NCBI RefSeq assembly: GCF_900107535.1
Contig: NZ_FNRA01000005.1
Span: forward strand, 1-64,000
Direction of reading: 5' to 3'
Source: Pedobacter hartonius
GTDB lineage: Bacteria; Bacteroidota; Bacteroidia; Sphingobacteriales; Sphingobacteriaceae
Length of the DNA: 64,000 bases
In this document: positions 26,594-34,777 of the stretch, piece by piece
Layout: each line of letters starts with the position of its first letter
How positions within the stretch are numbered: the stretch's first letter is position 1
The notes under the pieces: generated by a model
Databases searched by the model: none
Told to the model about the DNA's origin: nothing
Seen by the model: only the letters and a program-made list of their open reading frames with translations
Program-made: the position numbers and the translations under genes

Positions 26594-27631
26594 TTATTTC
26601 TTCAGGAATTCCAGGTTCCATATTTTTTCCGCCCTGCGGCCGATGAACCAGAATGATGCCGCCAGGACGCAGAAGAACAAGGCCTTGTGCCAGGTATCCC
26701 AGAAGTACTCGAAGTACCGGGTATAGAGATTTAAAAAAAGAAAAGTGATACCAAACTCCCTTGCTACCTCGTCCCTGAACTTCAGCCCGGCCATGATGCT
26801 GATTGCACAGGCCGCTGCCGAGATCAGTGCCCAGTAGAACAAACTGATCTGTTTTATGCCATACCATTGGTCCAGCGTCCCGAAGTTCCCGAAAACGGAG
26901 ATCAGCCAGAGAGAAATAAAGAGGTACATCATGCCACTGATATAGGTGCTGAGGTAAAAGAACTGAAAAGCCTTTACCTTCCGGAACAGCAGTGATATGC
27001 CGGTAATCACCAGGCCGAAGATCACAAAACGTAACGGGTAATTCATCCCGAGGAAGTAGAGGTTACCACGGGAAAGGTAACCGGTTTCTGTTCCAAACCA
27101 GGCGCCGAGAGAGATCAGTACAAATACCCAGATCAGACGTGATTTAAATACAAAAGCCAGTACGCCATAAACGAAAACGGAAAATAAGATGAGTAGTGAA
27201 AAATGACCACTCTGGCTGCCTATGGCTTTGCCAAGGTAAGCAATCGCATTTGCCGTCAGCATCACCGCGGTGAAGATGATCGCATCATTGCTGAACACTT
27301 CCATGGGCAATGATTTTTTTCTTTTAAAGCTTAACCAGTACAACATGCCGGCAGCAGCAGCGGATAACAGACTGATCATACTGTCAGGCGTATCATAGAG
27401 CTTTTTCAGGTAATCGAGGATCTGGTTGTCAATCAGTAATGCCCCGAGGGAGATCACGCCGCAGGCCATCGCAATCCAGAAAGAATACTGTGCCAGCCTC
27501 CGCCAGTCGAACGATTTGGCCTCATAACTTGCTTTTAATTTCCGGACTTCGGCTTCAGTCAGCAGCTGCTCTTCCTGCCAGTGCTCCAGCATTTCGTCTA
27601 AAAACTCACTTTTTTCCTGGTCTATCTTCAT
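26594..27631 (-). CDS. DUF2157-like polytopic membrane protein
   Basis: 345 residues. The first 55 are soluble and charged (helical, EHWQEEQLLTEAEVRKL), and the rest carries about nine to ten hydrophobic segments. The layout resembles DUF2157 membrane proteins, a family with no known function. No catalytic or transport motif stands out. It is convergent with the lysE-type gene with no space for a terminator between them. Confidence 0.65.
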   Translation of the reverse strand: MKIDQEKSEFLDEMLEHWQEEQLLTEAEVRKLKASYEAKSFDWRRLAQYSFWIAMACGVISLGALLIDNQILDYLKKLYDTPDSMISLLSAAAAGMLYWLSFKRKKSLPMEVFSNDAIIFTAVMLTANAIAYLGKAIGSQSGHFSLLILFSVFVYGVLAFVFKSRLIWVFVLISLGAWFGTETGYLSRGNLYFLGMNYPLRFVIFGLVITGISLLFRKVKAFQFFYLSTYISGMMYLFISLWLISVFGNFGTLDQWYGIKQISLFYWALISAAACAISIMAGLKFRDEVAREFGITFLFLNLYTRYFEYFWDTWHKALFFCVLAASFWFIGRRAEKIWNLEFLKK

Positions 27632-27709
27632 TATTACTGCAATGAATATTTTAATCGGAATACCGCTTCAACGAAGCTAATCCTCTAAGCGATAACAAAA
27701 AAATACTTT

Positions 27710-29938
27710 TTAAGTTTTCCTGAGCAGGTCCGGGATCTTTTTATTGTTCCCTACGATCCATACAATATCCTCGTTTTCAAATATGAGGTTCGAATCCGGG
27801 TTCAGTATCCGTACTCCCTTGCGTTCAATACCTACTACCAGTCCCTGCGTTTGCTCCCTGATCCCGGAGTCGCGGATGGTCTGCGCAAAAACGGGAGAGG
27901 AGCTGTTGATGACTATCTTCTGCAGGGTCATGTCCTTTTTTGGGAAATAGGTTTCGTCATTGTCTTTGATGGCACCATTGAACAATTCCTGGATTGCTGC
28001 CAGCTGATCATCGGTACCGATCAGCATGACCTTATCATTGGGGTATAACCTTTCATCCCGGCCTGGAGTGGGGATCATTTTAGTGCCCCGCTCAATCAGC
28101 GCGATATTTACACCATATCTCTCCCTTACGGCCAGTTCTATAAGTGATTTCCCTACCAGGTCTGATTCCGGGGAAACGGTTAATTCCGTCAGATGGGTAT
28201 CCCAGGGCAAGATCTCGGGCTGTTTGTTTTGCTCTTCCCTGGCATTCAGGTTATACAGAAAACGATTTTCCATCCTGTCGTAAAAGGCCTGCAGCCTCCT
28301 GGAGAAAATTGTCATTGCCAGGATGATCAGCGCCAGCGCAACGATGATCGACGCCCAGGTGCTATAAAACTGGTAGATCAGAAACCCCACGGCAAAGAGG
28401 GCCAGGCCTATCCGGAGTATTTCCAGTGAGATCAGCGGCCCGCGGGTATATTTTTTATTGAGCCATAAATGAGCATGTGCCTTCCGTTCTATCCTGCGGA
28501 TGGCCAGCGCCCATAAGAAAGGGGCCATGACGATCAGTGAGACGATCAGGCTGATGATGATCCCCTTATTGCCGTTGATGATATGCTCGGTGATAAAAGG
28601 CTGCAGGTACCTGGAGCCGGCAAAGATAATGGCGATGAGGATCACAGCGTGGATGATCGTATTGAAGGTATAGGCTTTCAGCAGGATCTTCCAGTCGCTC
28701 ATGGTAGTAATACCCGCCGTACTGCTGCTGTACCTGTTGATTCCCTCTACCCATTTCTGCGGCATTTTCCGTTCCAGGAACAGGTAAAACGGTTCGGAGG
28801 TTTTAATCAGGTATGGTGTGGTAAAAGTAGTAATTGCGGATACGGCTACAGCAATGGGGTACAGGAAATCACTGGTTACCTTCAGCGTAATACCCAATGT
28901 GGCAATGATAAATGAAAATTCCCCGATCTGGGCCAGGCTCATCCCTGTCTGTACAGCCGTTTTAAGGGGCTGTCCGGAGATCAGTGCGCCCATTCCTGAA
29001 CTCAGGAATTTACCGATGATCGTGGCTAAAGTGATGATCAGTATGGGAACTGCATAGCTGACCAGGATACCCGGATCGATCAGCATGCCGACAGATACAA
29101 AGAATACCGCCGCGAACAGGTCCTTCACAGATTTTGTAAGGTGTTCTATCTTTTCGGCCTGTGTGGTTTCTGCAAGCACGGAACCCATGATAAAGGCACC
29201 CAGGGCAGGGGAGAAGCCTACTTTCACTGCCAGCATGACCATGAGCAGGCAAAGGGCAAGCGAAACGATCAGCATCGTCTCATCGTTCATCAGCTTTTTT
29301 GTAGCCTTCAGAAAGGTTGGCACCAGGAAGATGCCGCCAATGAACCACAATACCAGGAAAAAGCACAATTTCAGGATAGAGAAGAACATTTCCGCCCCGG
29401 CAAATTGTCTGCTGACGGCCAGGGTGGAAAGCAGCACCAGCAGCAGGATCGCTACCAGATCTTCTACGATCAGGACGCCAAATACGAGACCGGCGAATTT
29501 TTTGTGTTTTACGCCCAGTTCTTCAAAGGCCCTGATGATAATCGTGGTAGAGGAGACGGACAGGATTCCTCCAAGAAAAATACAGTCCATAAGCGCCCAG
29601 CCCATCAGTTTACCCGCCACAAAGCCGATCAGGAGCATAAAAGCGACTTCTACAATAGCGGTGATGGAGGCAGAGCCACCAACTTTAACCAATTTTTTGA
29701 AACTGAATTCAAGGCCGAGGCTGAACAATAAAAAGATCACCCCGATCTCCGCCCAGATATGAACGCTTTCACTGTCGGTAACTGTAGGAAAAAAGTGGAT
29801 ATGCGGGCCAACCAGCATCCCGGCCAGAATATAGCCTAATACCAAGGGTTGTCTTATCTTTTTAAAAAGAAGGGTAGTTACCCCTGCGGCCGCGAGTATT
29901 AAACCTAAATCGGTTATTAAAACGGGTAAATGTAGCAT
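27710..29938 (-). CDS. CPA2 family cation:proton antiporter with two C-terminal TrkA-C domains
   Basis: 742 residues. The first 400 or so form the Na+/H+ exchanger fold with the family motif GYILAGMLVGP near residue 35. A further membrane region (about residues 420-550) follows, and then two TrkA-C (RCK-C) type domains at about 590-670 and 675-740. There is no TrkA-N nucleotide-binding domain, which separates it from classical KefB/KefC. It likely exchanges K+ or Na+ for protons across the inner membrane; ion unknown. Downstream on the same strand, 78 bases away, is the DUF2157-like gene. Confidence 0.88.
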   Translation of the reverse strand: MLHLPVLITDLGLILAAAGVTTLLFKKIRQPLVLGYILAGMLVGPHIHFFPTVTDSESVHIWAEIGVIFLLFSLGLEFSFKKLVKVGGSASITAIVEVAFMLLIGFVAGKLMGWALMDCIFLGGILSVSSTTIIIRAFEELGVKHKKFAGLVFGVLIVEDLVAILLLVLLSTLAVSRQFAGAEMFFSILKLCFFLVLWFIGGIFLVPTFLKATKKLMNDETMLIVSLALCLLMVMLAVKVGFSPALGAFIMGSVLAETTQAEKIEHLTKSVKDLFAAVFFVSVGMLIDPGILVSYAVPILIITLATIIGKFLSSGMGALISGQPLKTAVQTGMSLAQIGEFSFIIATLGITLKVTSDFLYPIAVAVSAITTFTTPYLIKTSEPFYLFLERKMPQKWVEGINRYSSSTAGITTMSDWKILLKAYTFNTIIHAVILIAIIFAGSRYLQPFITEHIINGNKGIIISLIVSLIVMAPFLWALAIRRIERKAHAHLWLNKKYTRGPLISLEILRIGLALFAVGFLIYQFYSTWASIIVALALIILAMTIFSRRLQAFYDRMENRFLYNLNAREEQNKQPEILPWDTHLTELTVSPESDLVGKSLIELAVRERYGVNIALIERGTKMIPTPGRDERLYPNDKVMLIGTDDQLAAIQELFNGAIKDNDETYFPKKDMTLQKIVINSSSPVFAQTIRDSGIREQTQGLVVGIERKGVRILNPDSNLIFENEDIVWIVGNNKKIPDLLRKT

Positions 29939-29955
29939 ATAAAATAATCATTGAT

Positions 29956-30010
29956 GAAACCATCATCAGCATACAGCTTAAAATCAGTCATGATATGCTG
30001 ATGATAGCTT
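29956..30010. repeat. Inverted repeat upstream of the antiporter gene
   Basis: ATCATCAGCATA (29962-29973) is the perfect reverse complement of TATGCTGATGAT (29994-30005), with the outer pair ATGAA/TTCAT in register beyond a small internal loop. A third partial copy, GATATGCTGACGA, lies at 30031-30043. No T run follows, so it is not a typical terminator. It could be a binding site for a regulator of the antiporter gene. Confidence 0.5.
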
Positions 30011-30109
30011 CATGACCGGTAAAAAACAATGATATGCTGACGAAAGATCTGATTATCGTAATATACTAAAATATGGCGTTTTTCAATAAGAAAATGCGCT
30101 TTTCTTTTT

Positions 30110-31045
30110 TTAAATGCGCCCGGAGAAATAGGCCAGGGTATCTTCTTTATCCTTTTGCAGCTGTAATTTCAGGGCTTCCAGTCCGGTAAATTTTACGTCA
30201 TGTCTCAGGAACTCATGGAAGTTCATCCTGATATACTGTCCGTAAATTTCCCTGTCAAAATCAAAGATATTGACCTCAATATTCCTGGTCATTCCGTTAA
30301 TGGTGGGGCGCTGACCAATATAGGCCATTGCCTGGTAGGATTGATCTGCCATATCTACCGTTACCGCGTAGATCCCATCTGAGGGAATCAGTTTATAAGG
30401 CTGTTCGATGAATATATTTGCTGTAGGAAAACCGATGGTGCGGCCAATCTTGTCGCCCTTAATTACCGGCCCGTATAAGGAGAATGGGTAACCAAGATAT
30501 TCCGCGGCCAGGCCAACCTGTCCGCTTAACAGTGATTTCCTGATCTTGGTAGAGCTGACAGCCACATCATTGATATCCTGCTCGTCTATCTCTTCAATCT
30601 GGTATCCGTAAGGACCGGAGAAGGCAGCGAGGTCTGTCATTCCGCCGGTCCTGTCTTTGCCAAAGCGGTGGTCGTAACCTACGATAATCTGTTTGATGCC
30701 TATGGTATCTACCAGGATATTCTTAATGTATTCCGAAGGGCTCAGGTTGGAAAAATCTCTTGTAAAAGGTGTAATGATCAGGTGGTCTACACCCAGTACT
30801 GCCAGGATCTCTGCTTTTTCTTCAATGGTATTGATCATCTTCAGGTCCTGGTTTTCAGGATCAATGATCATCCGCGGATGGGGGAAAAAGGTAAGGATCA
30901 CGCTTTCGCCGCCGGTAGATCTGGCCAGTTCGCAAAGCCTGTTGATGATTTTCTGGTGCCCGAAATGTACGCCATCAAAAGTACCTATGGTTGCAACAGC
31001 ATTGTTCAACCGCTTAAACTCGGACAGGTGATTATATATTTTCAA
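30110..31045 (-). CDS. ribF: Bifunctional riboflavin kinase / FAD synthetase
   Basis: Converts riboflavin to FMN and FMN to FAD. The 311-residue protein has the N-terminal nucleotidyltransferase motif GTFDGVHFGHQKII (residues 22-35) and the kinase-domain motif GFPTANI near residue 205. Full length. It belongs to the ftsX-DUF3098-uppP-truB-yitT-ribF set on this strand, with 11 bases to the upstream gene. Confidence 0.96.
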   Translation of the reverse strand: MKIYNHLSEFKRLNNAVATIGTFDGVHFGHQKIINRLCELARSTGGESVILTFFPHPRMIIDPENQDLKMINTIEEKAEILAVLGVDHLIITPFTRDFSNLSPSEYIKNILVDTIGIKQIIVGYDHRFGKDRTGGMTDLAAFSGPYGYQIEEIDEQDINDVAVSSTKIRKSLLSGQVGLAAEYLGYPFSLYGPVIKGDKIGRTIGFPTANIFIEQPYKLIPSDGIYAVTVDMADQSYQAMAYIGQRPTINGMTRNIEVNIFDFDREIYGQYIRMNFHEFLRHDVKFTGLEALKLQLQKDKEDTLAYFSGRI

Positions 31046-31056
31046 AATCTTTAAAA

Positions 31057-31920
31057 TTAATGCAGGGCATGGCGTTTAACCACCCCTCCTTTGATATCGG
31101 AAATCTGTTGCTGAACTACAAAGGCATCCGGATCGATCTGCCGGATCTCCGTTTGCAGTTTGCCCATTTCTAATTTGGTCACTACGGTATATAATATATC
31201 GATCTCTTTTTTCTCATTGTAGCCGCCCTCGCCTTTATAGATAGTTACCCCGCGTTTCATATTGTTGATCAGGAACTGGCGGATCTCATCCTTCTTCTCA
31301 GAAATTACGGTTACCCCGATATACTGCTCCAGGCCATTCACCACAAAATCGATCGTTTTGGAGGCAGACAGGTAAGTCAGTATCGCGTACATTGCTGTTT
31401 CCACACCGAGGAAAATTGCTGCCACAGCAAAGATCATGATATTCAGGATCAGGATGATATTGCCTACGGTAAACATGCTGTTCTTACTGATATAGAGTGC
31501 AAGTACTTCTGTTCCGTCAATCACACATCCGCCACGCATGGCCAGGCCTATGCCTCCGCCTAAAAACAGACCGCCAAAAAAGGCGATCAGGAGTTTATCA
31601 TGCGTAACGGGCTGAAAAGGGAGGATGATCAACAACACGGCCAGTACAGCGATTGCGCAGGCTGTTTTAATCGCGAAGGTTTTTCCGATCTGGCTGAAGC
31701 CGAGGATCACAAAGGGAATATTGATGATCAGGATCAGATAAGATAGTTTTAATCCTGTCAGGGTACTGATCAGCAGTGAGATACCTGTTACCCCGCCATC
31801 GATGAATTCGCTGGGCATCAGGAAACTCTTCAGGCCGAAACAGGCGGAAAAGATGCCGCAGGTGATCAGGAGAAAATCTCTCCCGTACTGCAGGTATTTA
31901 TTTTTCAGGTGGTTATGCAT
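31057..31920 (-). CDS. YitT family membrane protein (DUF161 plus DUF2179)
   Basis: About 287 residues from the ATG at 31920, with five to six hydrophobic segments, then a soluble DUF2179 domain at the C terminus (from about residue 200). I prefer this start over an in-frame start 57 bases earlier because it sits one base after the truB stop, suggesting translational coupling. The family's function is unknown; DUF2179 may bind a small ligand. Confidence 0.88.
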   Translation of the reverse strand: MHNHLKNKYLQYGRDFLLITCGIFSACFGLKSFLMPSEFIDGGVTGISLLISTLTGLKLSYLILIINIPFVILGFSQIGKTFAIKTACAIAVLAVLLIILPFQPVTHDKLLIAFFGGLFLGGGIGLAMRGGCVIDGTEVLALYISKNSMFTVGNIILILNIMIFAVAAIFLGVETAMYAILTYLSASKTIDFVVNGLEQYIGVTVISEKKDEIRQFLINNMKRGVTIYKGEGGYNEKKEIDILYTVVTKLEMGKLQTEIRQIDPDAFVVQQQISDIKGGVVKRHALH

Positions 31921-31921
31921 A

Positions 31922-32656
31922 TCAGGTATTTGCTGATGGGATTGCGGCGGCTTCCCTTTTACTGCGAAGATAGTCAACGAGATCTGTTACCTCAAATGCA
32001 TTTTCCAAAAGAAAATCACCGCTGCGGGTACGTGTGAGCTTAGACAGGTATGCGCCATTATTCAGGTGTTTGCCAAAATCTGACACGAGCGATCTGATAT
32101 AGGTACCTTTGCTGCATACAATGCGGAAGTCTACCTCCGGCAGGGCAATGCGGGTGATTTCAAAAACCGGGACATTTACAAAACGAAGCCTCAGTTCCTG
32201 CTCTTCACCCCTTCGGGCCTTGACGTACAAACGCTCTCCGTTTACTTTTACTGCGGAATGGGCTGGCGGGTACTGCTGGATCTCACCAATAAAGGGCGCA
32301 GTGGCGGCATATATTGCCTCCCCGGTAATTGCGTCCAGCGGATATTCTGCATCTACGGTAGTCTCCAGATCAAAGGAGGGTGTGGTAGCACCAAGGATCA
32401 TGGTGCCGGTATATTCTTTATCTTCTGCCTGGAAGGTATCGATCTGTTTGGTCAGCTTTCCCGTACAGAGGATCAGCAGGCCTGTAGCCAGCGGATCAAG
32501 TGTGCCGGCATGGCCAACTTTTAATTTGAGGGGTTTTAAGGAGTTTCTAATCTTCCCCACTACATCAAAACTTGTCCACTTATAGGGTTTGTTGATGAGT
32601 AACAACTCGCCTTCAGCAAAATTGAAGGTTCTTTCCATTAACTTTTCTACGCTCAA
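31922..32656 (-). CDS. truB: tRNA pseudouridine-55 synthase
   Basis: Makes pseudouridine 55 in the T loop of tRNAs. The 244-residue protein has the catalytic Asp54 in GHAGTLDPLATG and the N-terminal motif LLLINKPYKWTSFD. The start could be the internal Met at codon 7. Its position between uppP and ribF is the usual order in this group. Confidence 0.96.
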   Translation of the reverse strand: MSVEKLMERTFNFAEGELLLINKPYKWTSFDVVGKIRNSLKPLKLKVGHAGTLDPLATGLLILCTGKLTKQIDTFQAEDKEYTGTMILGATTPSFDLETTVDAEYPLDAITGEAIYAATAPFIGEIQQYPPAHSAVKVNGERLYVKARRGEEQELRLRFVNVPVFEITRIALPEVDFRIVCSKGTYIRSLVSDFGKHLNNGAYLSKLTRTRSGDFLLENAFEVTDLVDYLRSKREAAAIPSANT

Positions 32657-32690
32657 AACGATGATCTAAATTAAGCGGCAATTTACACAA

Positions 32691-33485
32691 TTATATGATC
32701 TGCAGGTCATGCCCGCTGTAGATAAGCAGGATAATGATGATTCCTGCGATGATCCGGTACCATCCAAAGAGTTTGAACCCATTTTTGTTGAGAAAGCCGA
32801 TAAAGCTTTTTATCGCCAGTAAGGCAACAATGAAAGCAATTACATTGGCTACCAGCAGGATCTGAACTTCCTGATGTGAAACGGTATGGCCGGCTTTGTA
32901 AAAATCCAGTAACTTTTTGGCAGTTGCGGCAAACATGGTAGGCACGGCCAGAAAGAAAGAGAATTCGGCAGCAACCTTCCTGCTTAATTTTTGTGTCATT
33001 CCGCCAACAATACTGGCACCGGATCTTGATGTTCCCGGAATCATGGCCAGACATTGGAAGAACCCGATCTTTAAGGCGGTAAGGTAAGTAATTTCTTCTT
33101 CGCTATGGATGGTAGGCTCACTAAACCATTTATCCACAAATAAAAGGATAAAGCCACCAATTACAAGGGAAATTGCGACAGTCATCGGGCTTTCCAGCAA
33201 TTCATCGATCTTATCGCTTAACAGGTAGCCGAACACTGCTGCAGGAATAAATGCCACGATCAGCTTGTAGTAAAAATCAAGTGTTTTGAAAAAACGTTTG
33301 AAATACAGAACAACTACAGAAAGGATGGCTCCGAGTTGTATGACAATTGTAAAAAGTTTAACAAAAGGATCAGACGCTATTCCCATATAGGAAGAGGCAA
33401 GGATCATGTGACCGGTAGAAGAGACGGGTAAAAACTCCGTTAGTCCCTCTATCACAGCGAGAATAATTGCTTGAATGAAATTCAT
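32691..33485 (-). CDS. uppP: Undecaprenyl-diphosphate phosphatase
   Basis: Integral membrane enzyme that recycles the carrier lipid for peptidoglycan. The 264-residue protein shows the family motifs [14 protein letters not shown] (residues 13-26) and [10 protein letters not shown] (near 150), which hold the active-site Glu, Ser and Arg. It confers bacitracin resistance when overproduced. It starts seven bases after the DUF3098 gene. Confidence 0.96.
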   Translation of the reverse strand: MNFIQAIILAVIEGLTEFLPVSSTGHMILASSYMGIASDPFVKLFTIVIQLGAILSVVVLYFKRFFKTLDFYYKLIVAFIPAAVFGYLLSDKIDELLESPMTVAISLVIGGFILLFVDKWFSEPTIHSEEEITYLTALKIGFFQCLAMIPGTSRSGASIVGGMTQKLSRKVAAEFSFFLAVPTMFAATAKKLLDFYKAGHTVSHQEVQILLVANVIAFIVALLAIKSFIGFLNKNGFKLFGWYRIIAGIIIILLIYSGHDLQII

Positions 33486-33492
33486 GAAGGGC

Positions 33493-33714
33493 TTACTTTT
33501 TCAGGACTGCGTAGATACCGAAACCAAATCCAAAGAGCACTACCATAGGAGCGATCATGGTTTTTCTTACGTCATAGATGTCTGTAGTACCCATCATCAG
33601 TATGAAACCAAAGGCTACAATTGCAATACTGATCAGCAGCAGCTGATAGTTCTTTTTGGTGAAAACCAGTTCATTCTTAGGGTCCTGGTTTGCAGGTGTT
33701 GCTTTTTTCTCCAT
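33493..33714 (-). CDS. DUF3098 small membrane protein
   Basis: 73 residues with two hydrophobic segments (about 25-45 and 50-70) and a soluble N terminus. It sits between ftsX (two bases) and uppP (seven bases), the usual place of DUF3098 in Bacteroidota. Function unknown; the conserved link to ftsX hints at the cell envelope or division. Confidence 0.85.
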   Translation of the reverse strand: MEKKATPANQDPKNELVFTKKNYQLLLISIAIVAFGFILMMGTTDIYDVRKTMIAPMVVLFGFGFGIYAVLKK

Positions 33715-33716
33715 GA

Positions 33717-34595
33717 TTATCTGTAAAGGTCGTAAATTTTTAAACGTAAATATTTGTTAACTGCAAAAGTTGTACTGATGGCCGTAATAAAAATGCCAAC
33801 ACCAACTAAAAAGAGAAGCACAATACCAAATTCTGTATAATTCCTTAGAATAACAATTTCCGGAATCTCTTTTTGCGCATAATATAAAAGGCCTAACAAA
33901 ATGATCACTGCAATGAATGAAGCGATCAGTCCGTGTAACATGGCCAGTAAAATGAAAGGCTGACGGATAAAATTCTTGGTGGCGCCCACCAGCTGCATAC
34001 TCTTGATGATGAAACGCTGGGAGAAAATAGCCAGCCTGATGGTGTTGTTGATCAGGGCAATGGAGATCACTAACAATATTGCTGCAAACCCAAGGACGAT
34101 GAGGCCTATGGTATTGATGTTCTGGTTCACCATGTCGATCAGAGAACTCTGGTAGATCACCTCTTTAACGACAGGATTTTTACTGATATTGGCTTTCAGC
34201 GCGTCTATACTTTTGTTATTTGCATAGTCGGCTTTGAGGTACACATCTACCGTAGACAGCAGGGGGTTATAGCCAAGGAAGTTTACGAAATCCTCGCCCA
34301 GGTCCTGTGTAAGGTTTCTTGCCGCCAGTTCTTTGTTTACATACTGGGTTTGTTTGACTGCCGGATTGGCATTCAGTTCTTTCTGAAACTGCAGCACATC
34401 CGCTTCTTTAGCGCCTTCGTCTACAATAATATTTAATACAATATTTTCCTTCACATAGTTAGAAAGGTTCTTTGCATGTACCAGTATTAAACCCAGTACA
34501 CCCAGCATTAACAAAACCAGTGTGATACTAAAAATAGTAGAAATATAAATGGTTTTTGTTTTCTTAGAAGCATCACTAACTTCAAATTCTTCCAT
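33717..34595 (-). CDS. ftsX: Cell division protein FtsX
   Basis: The membrane half of FtsEX, which regulates peptidoglycan hydrolases at the septum. 292 residues: one N-terminal membrane helix (about 18-40), an extracytoplasmic domain, and three C-terminal helices in the FtsX permease fold. No ftsE lies next to it in this window, which is normal for this phylum. Confidence 0.92.
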   Translation of the reverse strand: MEEFEVSDASKKTKTIYISTIFSITLVLLMLGVLGLILVHAKNLSNYVKENIVLNIIVDEGAKEADVLQFQKELNANPAVKQTQYVNKELAARNLTQDLGEDFVNFLGYNPLLSTVDVYLKADYANNKSIDALKANISKNPVVKEVIYQSSLIDMVNQNINTIGLIVLGFAAILLVISIALINNTIRLAIFSQRFIIKSMQLVGATKNFIRQPFILLAMLHGLIASFIAVIILLGLLYYAQKEIPEIVILRNYTEFGIVLLFLVGVGIFITAISTTFAVNKYLRLKIYDLYR

Positions 34596-34777
34596 GTTAT
34601 TTATTTATGTTCTGCGAAAATAAAAAAATATAAGCAAAAAAATTAATTATATGCCTTTTAAACGGTTAAACAGTATTGTATCGTATGTTATTGGCCTCTG
34701 ATCCAATTTCTTTTCATAACCTTTCTGAAACACCCTTTATTTAGTTATTTTCGCGCTGTATAAAGGAATAGCAGTAA

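Noticed and set aside
28583..29762. Long plus-strand open frames opposite the CPA2 antiporter gene
   Set aside because: Composition and position fit shadows of the antiporter; the translated sequences are low-complexity and lack any domain.
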